A DNA stretch of 18,123 nucleotides from Alphaproteobacteria bacterium (GTDB lineage: Bacteria; Pseudomonadota; Alphaproteobacteria; Rhodobacterales; Rhodobacteraceae). The stretch lies in assembly GCA_003694465.1 (NCBI GenBank), contig RFKM01000116.1, positions 1 through 18,123 on the forward strand, in the 5' to 3' direction. Below, one piece after another: positions 5,530 through 12,941 of the stretch (its first letter is position 1; every line of letters starts with the position of its first letter). Position numbers and translations under genes: made by a program. A model generated the notes under the pieces. It was not told the DNA's origin. It saw only the letters and a list, made by a program, of their open reading frames with translations, and did no database searches.

Positions 5530-7492
5530 GCTCCGCCATATAGGAAACCTCTTTGTCCAGCGCAAGGCGGTAGCGCCGAAAGCCGTCTTCCGTCGGTTCG
5601 CCGGCGCTCAGCTCAAACCCCTCGACGGGCAGGGTTTCAGCCGCGCGGGGCGACGAAAGGAAGGTGGCGGCGGCACCGGCCACCGGCGCGAGGCGCCACG
5701 CGGCCAGCGGCGGGCCCTCGACCGGGCCGCGCGCGCCAAGATGCTCGGCGAGGACCTCGCGGGCGGTCTCCCGGCCCCGGTACACCACCGCGCCGGGGCG
5801 CACGCGCCGGTAGCCGCCACCGCCGGCGGCCCGGAACATCGTCGTCACCACCAGCACCGAATCGTTCGGCTCCAGCGGCACGCCGTCGACCTCGAGCCGG
5901 CGCACCCGAGTGGCGGCAGGGTCGGACAGCTGGCCGGCCACGGTGTAGCGGGCCGGCGCCGAGAGGTCGAATTCGTAACTGCACCCGGCAAGCGCCTTGA
6001 AACGGTAAAGCGGGGTCATCGGCGCGAACAGGGGCTGGTCGCCGCCGAAGGGTTCGATGCGCTGATAGAGGCTCGCGGCGCGTTCGAGCCAGTCCGCCAG
6101 CTCTGCGCCGGTCATTCTCACAATGCACAATTCGTTGAGGTGGTTGTAAAGGCTGCTGAGCGCGAGCCATGTGATCGGGCCGGGGGCGATGTCGGTGAAG
6201 TGCTCCGGGCCTGCAATGCCGCCGGCCTTGAACGGCGAGGCCGTGGCGACCAGCGGCAGGCCCTCGAGGGGCGTGTCTTCCAGTGCGCGCCGGGCCCAGT
6301 CGAGCTTCGCCCGGTGGACGACATCGAGCGCCATCGAGGGGCCGATGGCCGAGAAATAGGAATGCAGGCGCACGCGGGTCTCGCCCACGACCTCCTGCGA
6401 ACGCGCGATCATCGCGTCATGGAGGCGGCGCAGATAGCGCGCGAACTTCCGGTCGGGCATGGCAGCGGGAACGACCTGCGTTGTATCGGCATCGTGCTGC
6501 AGGGCCGGGCGGGCCCTTGCGCGGCCCGTTTCGACATGCCAGCCGCCACCGGGCCGGGGGGCGAGGGTCAGGTCGATCTCGCCGAGGTGCGAGCCCCAGA
6601 AACCCGGCAGAACCGTCGGGGTGCCGTGTATGAGGCCTTGCGCGGCATCGACCCCTTCAGGCCATGGGCGCGCGGCGTCGGGAAAGAGCTGGTGCGTATG
6701 GCCGCCGACCAGCGCGTCGATTCCCTCGATGCGCGCCAGCGGCAGGATCGCGTTTTCCATCATCGGTATGTGAATGCCGCTGCCGATGCCGCTATGTGCA
6801 AGGACCACCACCACATCGGCGCCGAGCGCCCGCAACTGGGGAACGAGGAGACGGGCGCGCTCGACGATATCCTGGTATTCCGGCCGGAACGGCCCTCGAT
6901 AAAGCCCGGCGATCGAATCCGGCGGCAGGAAACCGGCGACTCCGATCTTCAGGGTGTGCCTGTTGCCCTCGGTATCGCGCAGTTGCCGCTCGAGCAGGGC
7001 GAAGGGCAGGATCGCCGGTCGTGGCGCCGATTCGGCCCCGGGCACGGGGCGCAGCGTCAGGTTCGAGGCGATCACCGGGAAGGGCGCGCCATCGAGCACC
7101 TGCCCGAGAAATTCCAGCCCTTGGTCGAAGTCGTGGTTGCCGAGATTGAGGGCATCGACGCCGACCCGCGCCATGGTCCGGACGATCGGGTGAAACCCGC
7201 GCACTTCCCGCCGGCCGCGCATCATGTTGCGCAGGATCGCGTCGCTCATCGGGTTGCCGAACAGGAAATCGCCGTTGTCGAACAGCAGCGCGTTGTCGAC
7301 CTCGGCCCGGGATGCGCGGATCAGCGTGAGCGTCCGGGCGAGGCCGTGGGCCGCCGTTGTCCGGCCCGTTTCGTAGTCGAAGGGCAAGAGGTGCATGTGC
7401 ACATCGGTCGTTGCCATGATCCGCAGGTGGATCCGGGGCGCGGGCCGGCCGGGCCGATCAGACTGTTCGCGTGGGATCGACTTGTCGGCCAT
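5468..7492 (-). CDS. CpdB/5'-nucleotidase-family metallophosphoesterase (2',3'-cyclic-nucleotide 2'-phosphodiesterase-like)
   Basis: A 674-residue two-domain protein. The N-terminal calcineurin-like metal site is complete: D30/H32 in TTDVHMH, D75 in FDNGDF, N119-H120 in LGNHDFD, H233 in LAHSG and H265/H267 in GGHTH. The C-terminal 5'-nucleotidase domain starts around residue 350 and contains the SPFKAGGI region. Family members hydrolyse 2',3'-cyclic nucleotides and 3'-nucleotides; the exact substrate here is inferred. E. coli CpdB is periplasmic, but no signal peptide is visible here (MADKSIPREQ, then polar residues). The start at 7492 has AAAGGGG upstream; a GTG at 7549 would add 19 residues and still no signal sequence. 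The last 29 residues after FRRYRLAL look like read-through: they cross the ffs promoter and the first 62 bases of ffs, stopping at a TAA within the RNA gene. Confidence 0.88.
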   Translation of the reverse strand: MADKSIPREQSDRPGRPAPRIHLRIMATTDVHMHLLPFDYETGRTTAAHGLARTLTLIRASRAEVDNALLFDNGDFLFGNPMSDAILRNMMRGRREVRGFHPIVRTMARVGVDALNLGNHDFDQGLEFLGQVLDGAPFPVIASNLTLRPVPGAESAPRPAILPFALLERQLRDTEGNRHTLKIGVAGFLPPDSIAGLYRGPFRPEYQDIVERARLLVPQLRALGADVVVVLAHSGIGSGIHIPMMENAILPLARIEGIDALVGGHTHQLFPDAARPWPEGVDAAQGLIHGTPTVLPGFWGSHLGEIDLTLAPRPGGGWHVETGRARARPALQHDADTTQVVPAAMPDRKFARYLRRLHDAMIARSQEVVGETRVRLHSYFSAIGPSMALDVVHRAKLDWARRALEDTPLEGLPLVATASPFKAGGIAGPEHFTDIAPGPITWLALSSLYNHLNELCIVRMTGAELADWLERAASLYQRIEPFGGDQPLFAPMTPLYRFKALAGCSYEFDLSAPARYTVAGQLSDPAATRVRRLEVDGVPLEPNDSVLVVTTMFRAAGGGGYRRVRPGAVVYRGRETAREVLAEHLGARGPVEGPPLAAWRLAPVAGAAATFLSSPRAAETLPVEGFELSAGEPTEDGFRRYRLALDKEVSYMAEREVGAGERLANPVRSGRKQP
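5537..5565 (-). promoter_or_regulatory. Predicted promoter of the SRP RNA gene
   Basis: On the minus strand, TTGCGC (5565-5560), a 17-base spacer and TATATG (5542-5537) lie seven bases before the first base of the SRP RNA terminal stem. Spacing is ideal for a housekeeping sigma-70 promoter; the -10 matches four of six positions. The promoter sits inside the 3' coding part of the cpdB-like gene, which allows SRP RNA to be made independently of that gene. Confidence 0.6.
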
Positions 7493-7523
7493 GCCCCTTT
7501 CCCTTCCTTCTCTCGCATGAGGC

Positions 7524-7551
7524 GTTATTTCTATTCCTATTGCAACCACAA
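7524..7551 (-). promoter_or_regulatory. Candidate promoter of the cpdB-like gene
   Basis: On the minus strand, TTGTGG (7551-7546), 16 bases, then AATAAC (7529-7524) lie in the most A+T-rich patch of the 193-base divergent gap 7493-7685. A start near 7517 would leave a leader of about 25 bases holding the ribosome-binding site. Matches are partial (three and four of six), so confidence is low. Confidence 0.3.
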
Positions 7552-7685
7552 GCTAAAATCGGTGCGGGTCATCGCGCCCGCAGATCAACCGCCCGGCATG
7601 CGCCGGGAAGTTGCCGCTTGCGTCCGAGGCGGATAGCGGCGAGAGTTTCGCCGCGTGCAGCAGGGCAGACAGAAGGGCAGAAGCC

Positions 7686-8153
7686 ATGAAAATGGCCACG
7701 AGAGAGGATATTTCGGCGCCAATCGAGGCGGTTTTCGAGCAGATCACCGATTTCGACCACTTCGAGCGGGCGGCGCTGCGGCGCGGCGCCGAGGTGCAGC
7801 GCACCGATTCGCTGGCCGAGGTCGGGGTGGGCAGTTCCTGGCACGCGGCTTTTGGCTACCGGGGCAAGAAGCGCGAGGCCGAGATCGAGATGACCGAATT
7901 GCAGACGCCCGAGCGGGTTGCGGCGCTGATTCGCTCGGCCGGGCTCGAAATGCGCCTCGAGATCGACCTCATCGCCATGTCGCGCAATCGAACGCGGCTC
8001 AACCTGACCATCGACGCGCGCCCGAAGACGATTCCGGCCCGGCTGATGATCCAGTCGATGAAACTGGCCCGCACTTCGGTGCTCAAGCGCTTCCGCCACC
8101 GGGTCGGCGATTTTGCCGAGGAACTCGAACGCCGGGCCAACGGGCGGGCCTGA
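7686..8153 (+). CDS. SRPBCC (START-like) family protein of unknown ligand
   Basis: A 155-residue soluble protein. The opening MKMATREDISAPIEAVFEQITDFDHFERAA is characteristic of the SRPBCC/polyketide-cyclase-like fold: a first beta strand, then 'I.APIE.VFE.ITDFD'. These proteins have a deep hydrophobic pocket and bind lipids or other small ligands or act in cyclisation; no specific function can be read here. I see no signal peptide or membrane segment. The basic C-terminal helix (SMKLARTSVLKRFRHRVGDFAEEL) is the usual final long helix. The ATG at 7686 follows AGAAGGGCAG; an in-frame ATG at 7611 would add 25 residues outside the domain. It converges on pheA with five bases between the stops. 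It is divergent from the cpdB-like gene across a 193-base gap. Confidence 0.78.
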   Translation: MKMATREDISAPIEAVFEQITDFDHFERAALRRGAEVQRTDSLAEVGVGSSWHAAFGYRGKKREAEIEMTELQTPERVAALIRSAGLEMRLEIDLIAMSRNRTRLNLTIDARPKTIPARLMIQSMKLARTSVLKRFRHRVGDFAEELERRANGRA

Positions 8154-8165
8154 GCGGTTCAGCCC
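8146..8165. repeat. Inverted repeat spanning convergent stop codons
   Basis: GGGCCTGA (8146-8153) pairs with TCAGCCC (8159-8165) with one bulged C and the loop GCGGT. The arms hold the stop codons of the SRPBCC gene (TGA 8151-8153) and pheA (TCA 8159-8161 on the plus strand). No T-tract follows on either strand. It may serve as a weak shared 3' hairpin. Confidence 0.4.
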
Positions 8166-9001
8166 TTCCGGTAGCGGCGCGGATCGGCGGGATAGACCCC
8201 GAGGATGTCGAGATTGTTGGTGAAATAGGCAAGCTCGTCGAGGGCGAGCTGCACCGGCCTGTCGTCGGGGTGGCCCTCGATATCGGCGTAGAAGCGCGTT
8301 GCCGTGAAGCTGCCGTCAAGCATGTAGCTTTCGAGCTTGGTCATGTTGACCCCGTTGGTGGCAAAGCCGCCGAGCGCCTTGTAAAGCGCCGCCGGGATGT
8401 TGCGCACCTCGAAGACGAAGGTGGTCATCATGCCGTGCGCGCCGCGCCGGGTCAGGTCAGGCTCCCGGCCCATGATCAGGAAGCGGGTGGTGTTGTGGCC
8501 GTGGTCCTCGATGTCGCGGGCGAGCACGTCGAGCCCGTGAATCTCGGCGGCCAGCGTCGAGGCCAGCACACCCTCGCCTGGCGTGCGGTTGCGCGCCAGA
8601 TCGGCGGCGGCGCCGGCGCTGTCGGCGGCCGGATGGCCGGTGATGCCGTGTTTGCGCAGGAACCCGGCCGATTGCGGCAGCAGCACGAGATGGGCGCGCA
8701 CCGTCTTGATGTCTTCGAGGCGGGTGCCGGGCAGGCCGAGCAGGTTGATGCGCACCCGCACGAAGGCTTCGTCGAGAATGTGCAAGCCGCTTTCGGGCAG
8801 CAGGCGGTGAATGTCGGCAACGCGCCCATAGGTCGAGTTTTCGACCGGAAGCATCGCCTGGTCGGCCCGCCCTTCGCGCACGGCGTCGATCACCTCTTCA
8901 AAGGTGGCGCAGGGCAGGGCTTCCATCTCGGGGCGCGCCTTGCGGCAGGCCTCGTGCGAATAGGCGCCCGGTTCTCCCTGAAACGCGATGAGTCCGCCCA
9001 T
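8159..9001 (-). CDS. pheA: Prephenate dehydratase with C-terminal ACT domain
   Basis: A 280-residue monofunctional enzyme converting prephenate to phenylpyruvate in phenylalanine synthesis; no chorismate mutase domain is fused. Visible features are the N-terminal IAFQGEPGAYSHEA (5-18), the substrate-binding PVENSTYGRV (52-61) and the catalytic TRF motif at 172-174 in GHNTTRFLIMG. The ACT domain spans about 193-270 and contains GVNMTKLESYM (217-227). In many PheA proteins this position reads ESRP and forms part of the phenylalanine feedback site; here it reads ESYM. The ATG at 9001 follows AGGAAAGGA. It is divergent from the cytochrome c gene, with 154 bases between starts, and converges on the SRPBCC gene. 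Confidence 0.96.
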   Translation of the reverse strand: MGGLIAFQGEPGAYSHEACRKARPEMEALPCATFEEVIDAVREGRADQAMLPVENSTYGRVADIHRLLPESGLHILDEAFVRVRINLLGLPGTRLEDIKTVRAHLVLLPQSAGFLRKHGITGHPAADSAGAAADLARNRTPGEGVLASTLAAEIHGLDVLARDIEDHGHNTTRFLIMGREPDLTRRGAHGMMTTFVFEVRNIPAALYKALGGFATNGVNMTKLESYMLDGSFTATRFYADIEGHPDDRPVQLALDELAYFTNNLDILGVYPADPRRYRKG

Positions 9002-9093
9002 GCCGGGGTCCTTTCCTGTGTCTGCGGCGCCCGGATTTGCGGCGCGTGGATGCGAATATTCAGATTATGGCATTTGGTCGCGCGTCATATCTC

Positions 9094-9123
9094 TTGAAAC
9101 GCGACAATGGAAGCGGCTAGAAG
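9094..9123 (+). promoter_or_regulatory. Candidate promoter of the cytochrome c gene
   Basis: TTGAAA (9094-9099), an 18-base spacer and TAGAAG (9118-9123) lie 32 bases before the ATG at 9156. The -35 matches five of six positions and the -10 four of six. No FNR box of the type TTGAT-N4-ATCAA is visible in the 154-base pheA–cytochrome gap. Confidence 0.4.
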
Positions 9124-9155
9124 GCGTGGGACTTCAGGAACCTCAGGATCGCGAC

Positions 9156-9692
9156 ATGTTCAACACGACCAACTTGATCAAGTTTGGTGCCAGCGTCGCC
9201 GGCGCCCTGCTTATTCTGCTCTTCGTCAACTGGGGGGCAAACACGCTCTACGGCCTTGGCGGCGAGGGCCACGGCGATGCGGAGCATGCCGAGCGCGGCT
9301 ATGTCATCGCCGCCGCGGAAGGCGATCAGGCCGGCGCCGAGGCCGAAGCGCCGGCGGAAGTCTCCTTTGCCGATCTCTACGCCGCCGCCGATGCCGGCAA
9401 GGGCAAGAAGGTCTTCGGCAAGTGCAAGGCCTGCCACAAGCTCGAGGATGGCGCCAATGCGACCGGCCCGACGCTTTATGGCGTGGTCGGGCGCCCGGTG
9501 GCCTCGGTTGCGGGCTTCAACTATTCCGACGCCCTCAAGGGCCTCGGCGGCGAGTGGACGCCCGAGCGCCTGAACGAATGGCTGACCAGCCCCAAGGCCT
9601 ATGCGCCCGGCAACAAGATGACCTTTGCGGGCCTGAAAAAGCCGCAAGATCGCGCCAACCTGATTGCCTATCTGGCGACGATCGGCGGCTAA
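9156..9692 (+). CDS. cycY: Membrane-anchored c-type cytochrome (cytochrome c-y type)
   Basis: A 178-residue protein with an uncleaved signal-anchor (about residues 9-27, GASVAGALLILLFVNWGAN), a flexible linker rich in Ala, Glu and Gly (about 34-69) and a class I cytochrome c domain. Haem attaches at CKACH (C90, C93, H94); the likely sixth ligand is M155 in PGNKMTFAG. The domain pattern (KVFGKCKACH, ATGPTLYGVVGR, YSDALKGL, WLTSPKAYAPGNKM) is mitochondrial-like cytochrome c552/c-y. In Rhodobacter the c-y protein is tethered to the membrane and shuttles electrons from the bc1 complex to terminal oxidases or the reaction centre; that role is inferred here. ATG 9156 is preferred because it opens directly onto the membrane anchor; AGGA lies upstream. 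A strong terminator follows. Confidence 0.9.
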   Translation: MFNTTNLIKFGASVAGALLILLFVNWGANTLYGLGGEGHGDAEHAERGYVIAAAEGDQAGAEAEAPAEVSFADLYAAADAGKGKKVFGKCKACHKLEDGANATGPTLYGVVGRPVASVAGFNYSDALKGLGGEWTPERLNEWLTSPKAYAPGNKMTFAGLKKPQDRANLIAYLATIGG

Positions 9693-9713
9693 CCGATCCG
9701 ACAACACTGACAG

Positions 9714-9749
9714 GCGGCCGTGCCCTCGGGGCGCGGCCGCTTTCGTTTT
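9714..9749 (+). terminator. Rho-independent terminator of the cytochrome c gene
   Basis: GCGGCCGTGCCC (9714-9725) pairs with GGGCGCGGCCGC (9729-9740), a 12-bp stem with one T-G wobble and the three-base loop TCG. It is followed by TTTCGTTTT (9741-9749). It sits 22 bases after the stop codon and separates the cytochrome from the yej operon. Confidence 0.85.
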
Positions 9750-9854
9750 GGCCCGCGTCTGGGGTTCACGAACTCTCGCCTTGCATCGAGCGCGCCCGAC
9801 CCTTTAGCCTGTATTGCGGAACGGGCAGAAGCCCCGCATGGCCGGAGGATCACG

Positions 9855-11762
9855 ATGCAGCGCAAACCCATCTCTTCCCGCAGCAGCGCTAGGGCCGCAA
9901 CCGCCCCCGCCCCCCTGTTGCCCTGGCTTGTCCTGCCCCTTGCCGCGCTGGTCCTTCTTCTGAGCGCCCTGGCCGCCAGCGCCGAGGAAACCATCCGCTC
10001 TCATGCCTATTCGTTCTTCGGCACGCCGAAATACCCCGCCGATTTCAGCCATCTCGACTATGTGAACCCCGATGCGCCGAAAGGCGGCGAGATCGCGCTC
10101 TGGACGCAGGGCACCTTCGACAGTTTCAACCCCTACAGCCGCAAGGGCGTGGCCGCGTGGGGCGCCTCGCTGCCGGTCGAGCGGCTGATGACCAGCACCG
10201 ACGACGAGATCGGGGTTTCCTATTGTTTCATCTGCGAGAGCCTCGAATATCCGGCCGACCAGTCATGGGTGATCTTCACCCTGCGCCCGGAAGCGAGGTT
10301 TTCCGATGGCACGCCGGTGACGGCAGAAGACGTGGTGTTCACCCACAACCTGTTCATGGAACAGGGCCTGCCCTCGTTCCGCGAGGGGGTGGCGCGGATC
10401 ATCTCGAAGGTCGAGGCGCTGGACGAGCGGCACGTGAAATTTACCTTCCAGCCCGACAGTTCCCTGCGTGACCGGATCGACCAGGCCGGGGCGACGCCGG
10501 TGCTCTCCAAGGCCTTCATGGAGGCGAACAACTACCGCCTCGACGAATCGAACGACACGCCGATTCTCGGCACCGGCCCCTATGTGCTCGACAGCTACGT
10601 CACCAACGAGCGCGTGGTCTACCGGCGCAACCCGGACTACTGGGCGAAGGATCTGCCGCTCAAGCGTGGGCAGTACAATTTCGACACCATCCGCGTCGAG
10701 TATTTCGCCGACAGCGATGCCGCCTTCGAAGGCTTCAAGGCCGGTGCCTATACCTTCCGCATCGAGAACAGCTCGAAACAATGGGCGACGGGTTACGATT
10801 TCGACGCGGTGAAGAACGGAACCGTCGTCAAGGCCGAGCTGCCCAACGGGGCGCAGGCCTCGGGGCAGGCCTGGGTGTTCAACCTGCGGCGCGAAAAGTT
10901 TCAGGACATCCGCGTGCGCGAGGCGATCCAGCGGATGTTCAACTTCGAATGGTCGAACGAGACGCTGTTCTATGGCCTCTATGCCCGGATCACCGGCTTT
11001 GCGACCAATTCCTACAACGAGGCGAAGGGCAAGCCGAGCCCGGAAGAGCTGGCGGTGCTCGAACCGTTGGCCGACATCCTGCCGCCGGGCGTGCTGACCG
11101 ACGAGGCGGTGATGCCGCCGGTCTCGGGCAAGCGCCAGCTTGACCGCAAGCAGCTGCGCATCGCCTCTCGGCTGCTTGACGAGGCCGGCTGGACCGTGGG
11201 CGACGACGGCATCCGCCGCAACGCCGCCGGCGAGACGCTGCGCGTCGAGTTCCTCGAGTATTCGCCCGCCTTCGACCGCGTCGATCAGCCCTTCATCGAG
11301 AATCTCAAGGCGCTCGGGGTCGATGCGGTTCTGAACCGGGTCGATACCGCGCAATATGTCGAGCGCGCCCGCTCGTTCGATTTCGACCTGATCACCGACC
11401 ATCTGTCGATCGGCTACGAGGCCGGCTCGGGGCTCGAGCAGATGTTCGGCTCGAAGGAGGCCGACATCAGCCTGTTCAATACCGCGGGCCTTGCCCATCC
11501 GGCCGTCGATGCGCTCATCGAGGTGGCCAAGAACGCCCGCTCCCGCGAAGAGATGATCGCCGCCATGCGGGCGCTCGACCGGACACTGCGGGCCCTGCGC
11601 TTCACCGTGCCGCAATGGTACAAGGACGTGCACACCGTGGCCTATTACGACATGTTCGAGCACCCCGAGACGATCGCCCCTTACAACCTGGGCTATCTCG
11701 ACTACTGGTGGTTCAACGAGGAAAAATATCAGGCGCTGAAGGCGTCGGGGGCGCTGAGGTAG
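9855..11762 (+). CDS. yejA: YejA-type periplasmic oligopeptide/microcin C-binding protein
   Basis: A 635-residue extracellular solute-binding protein, family 5. A long signal peptide is visible: a basic N-terminus, a hydrophobic core at about 21-40 (LLPWLVLPLAALVLLLSALA) and the cleavage site ASA|EE after residue 43. The mature protein begins with the YejA-like region 'HAYSFFGTPKYPADFSHLDY' and then YVNPDAPKGGE; the family landmark FKAGAYTFRIENSSKQWATG follows. It should deliver peptides to the YejBE permease. ATG 9855 is chosen because GGAGGA precedes it and it starts the signal peptide; an in-frame upstream ATG at 9720 falls within the cytochrome terminator. It leads a four-gene operon with 21 bases before yejB. 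A weak promoter may lie at TTGCAT (9781-9786) with TTTAGC (9803-9808). Confidence 0.94.
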   Translation: MQRKPISSRSSARAATAPAPLLPWLVLPLAALVLLLSALAASAEETIRSHAYSFFGTPKYPADFSHLDYVNPDAPKGGEIALWTQGTFDSFNPYSRKGVAAWGASLPVERLMTSTDDEIGVSYCFICESLEYPADQSWVIFTLRPEARFSDGTPVTAEDVVFTHNLFMEQGLPSFREGVARIISKVEALDERHVKFTFQPDSSLRDRIDQAGATPVLSKAFMEANNYRLDESNDTPILGTGPYVLDSYVTNERVVYRRNPDYWAKDLPLKRGQYNFDTIRVEYFADSDAAFEGFKAGAYTFRIENSSKQWATGYDFDAVKNGTVVKAELPNGAQASGQAWVFNLRREKFQDIRVREAIQRMFNFEWSNETLFYGLYARITGFATNSYNEAKGKPSPEELAVLEPLADILPPGVLTDEAVMPPVSGKRQLDRKQLRIASRLLDEAGWTVGDDGIRRNAAGETLRVEFLEYSPAFDRVDQPFIENLKALGVDAVLNRVDTAQYVERARSFDFDLITDHLSIGYEAGSGLEQMFGSKEADISLFNTAGLAHPAVDALIEVAKNARSREEMIAAMRALDRTLRALRFTVPQWYKDVHTVAYYDMFEHPETIAPYNLGYLDYWWFNEEKYQALKASGALR

Positions 11763-11783
11763 GCGCGGCAGGCAAGGAGCACC

Positions 11784-12938
11784 ATGGGCGCCTATATCCT
11801 GAGGCGGTTGTTGCTGGTCATTCCCACGCTGTTCGGGATCATGGTCATCAACTTCACGCTCACCCAGTTCGTGCCCGGCGGGCCGATCGAGCAGATCATC
11901 GCCCAGATGGAGGGCGAGGGCGACGTGTTCGATGCCGTCACCGGGGGCGGGCGCGAGGCCGCCGATGCCTCGACCGCCGGGGAGGACACATACCTCGGCG
12001 CCCGCGGGTTGCCGAAGGAGTTTCTCGACCGGCTGGAAATCGAGATGGGCTTTTCGCGCATCGTCTGCGACGCCGGCTTCGAGGGCACGCCGAGCCTTGA
12101 AGATCCGGCCTGCCACAAGGAAAAGATTCCCGCCGCCGAGCGCTTTCTCGAGATGATGGGCCGCTACCTGCGCCTCGACTTCGGCGAAAGCTATTTCCGC
12201 TCGGTGGGGGTGTTCGGGCTGATCGCCGAAAAGCTGCCGGTTTCGGTCACGCTGGGCCTCTGGTCGACGCTGATCGCCTATTTCGTCTCGATCCCGCTGG
12301 GCATCCGCAAGGCGGTGCGCGACGGCTCGCGCTTCGATACCGTGACCTCGGGGTTGATCATCGTCGCCTATGCCATCCCGGGCTTCCTGTTCGCGATCCT
12401 GCTGCTGGTGCTCTTTGCCGGCGGCAGCTACTGGCAGATCTTCCCGTTGCGCGGGCTCACCTCCGACAACTGGGAAGAGCTCAGCCTGCTCGGCAAAGTG
12501 GCCGATTATTTCTGGCACATCACCCTGCCGGTGCTGGCCTCGACGATCTCGAGCTTTGCGACGCTGACGCTGCTCACCAAGAATTCCTTTCTCGACGAAA
12601 TCAAGAAGCAATACGTCGTCACCGCCCGCGCCAAGGGGCTGAGCGAACGGCGGGTGCTCTATGGCCATGTCTTCCGCAACGCCATGCTGATCGTCATTTC
12701 CGGCTTTCCGGCGCTGTTCATCGGGGTGTTCTTCGGCGGCTCGCTGATCATCGAGACGATCTTCTCGCTCGACGGGCTGGGCCGGCTCGGGTTCGAGGCG
12801 GCGGTGGCGCGCGACTATCCGATCATCTTCGGCACGCTGTTCGTCTTCGGCCTCGTCGGGCTCGTCGTCGGGATCCTGTCCGACCTGATGTATGTCTTCG
12901 TCGATCCGCGGATCGACTTCGAGCGGCGGGAGGGCTGA
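11784..12938 (+). CDS. yejB: YejB-type ABC transporter permease
   Basis: A 384-residue inner-membrane permease. The first membrane helix (about residues 8-28) is followed by a periplasmic region of more than 120 residues rich in charged residues, then the five-helix transmembrane core. The cytoplasmic EAA loop that contacts the ATPase is visible at about 276-300 ([20 protein letters not shown]). The N-terminal '[21 protein letters not shown]' pattern is that of DppB/OppB/YejB permeases. It is slightly longer than E. coli YejB (364 residues). AAGGAG precedes the ATG. It pairs with YejE to form the channel. The stop is three bases before the yejE GTG, so translation is probably coupled. Confidence 0.95.
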   Translation: MGAYILRRLLLVIPTLFGIMVINFTLTQFVPGGPIEQIIAQMEGEGDVFDAVTGGGREAADASTAGEDTYLGARGLPKEFLDRLEIEMGFSRIVCDAGFEGTPSLEDPACHKEKIPAAERFLEMMGRYLRLDFGESYFRSVGVFGLIAEKLPVSVTLGLWSTLIAYFVSIPLGIRKAVRDGSRFDTVTSGLIIVAYAIPGFLFAILLLVLFAGGSYWQIFPLRGLTSDNWEELSLLGKVADYFWHITLPVLASTISSFATLTLLTKNSFLDEIKKQYVVTARAKGLSERRVLYGHVFRNAMLIVISGFPALFIGVFFGGSLIIETIFSLDGLGRLGFEAAVARDYPIIFGTLFVFGLVGLVVGILSDLMYVFVDPRIDFERREG

Positions 12939-12941
12939 GAA

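Noticed and set aside
5741..7636. A 631-codon plus-strand frame opposite the cpdB-like gene
   Set aside because: No domain is visible, and the opposite strand encodes a complete two-domain enzyme with all metal ligands.
9002..9155. Search for an FNR box controlling the cytochrome c gene
   Set aside because: No sequence close to TTGAT-N4-ATCAA is present in this gap.
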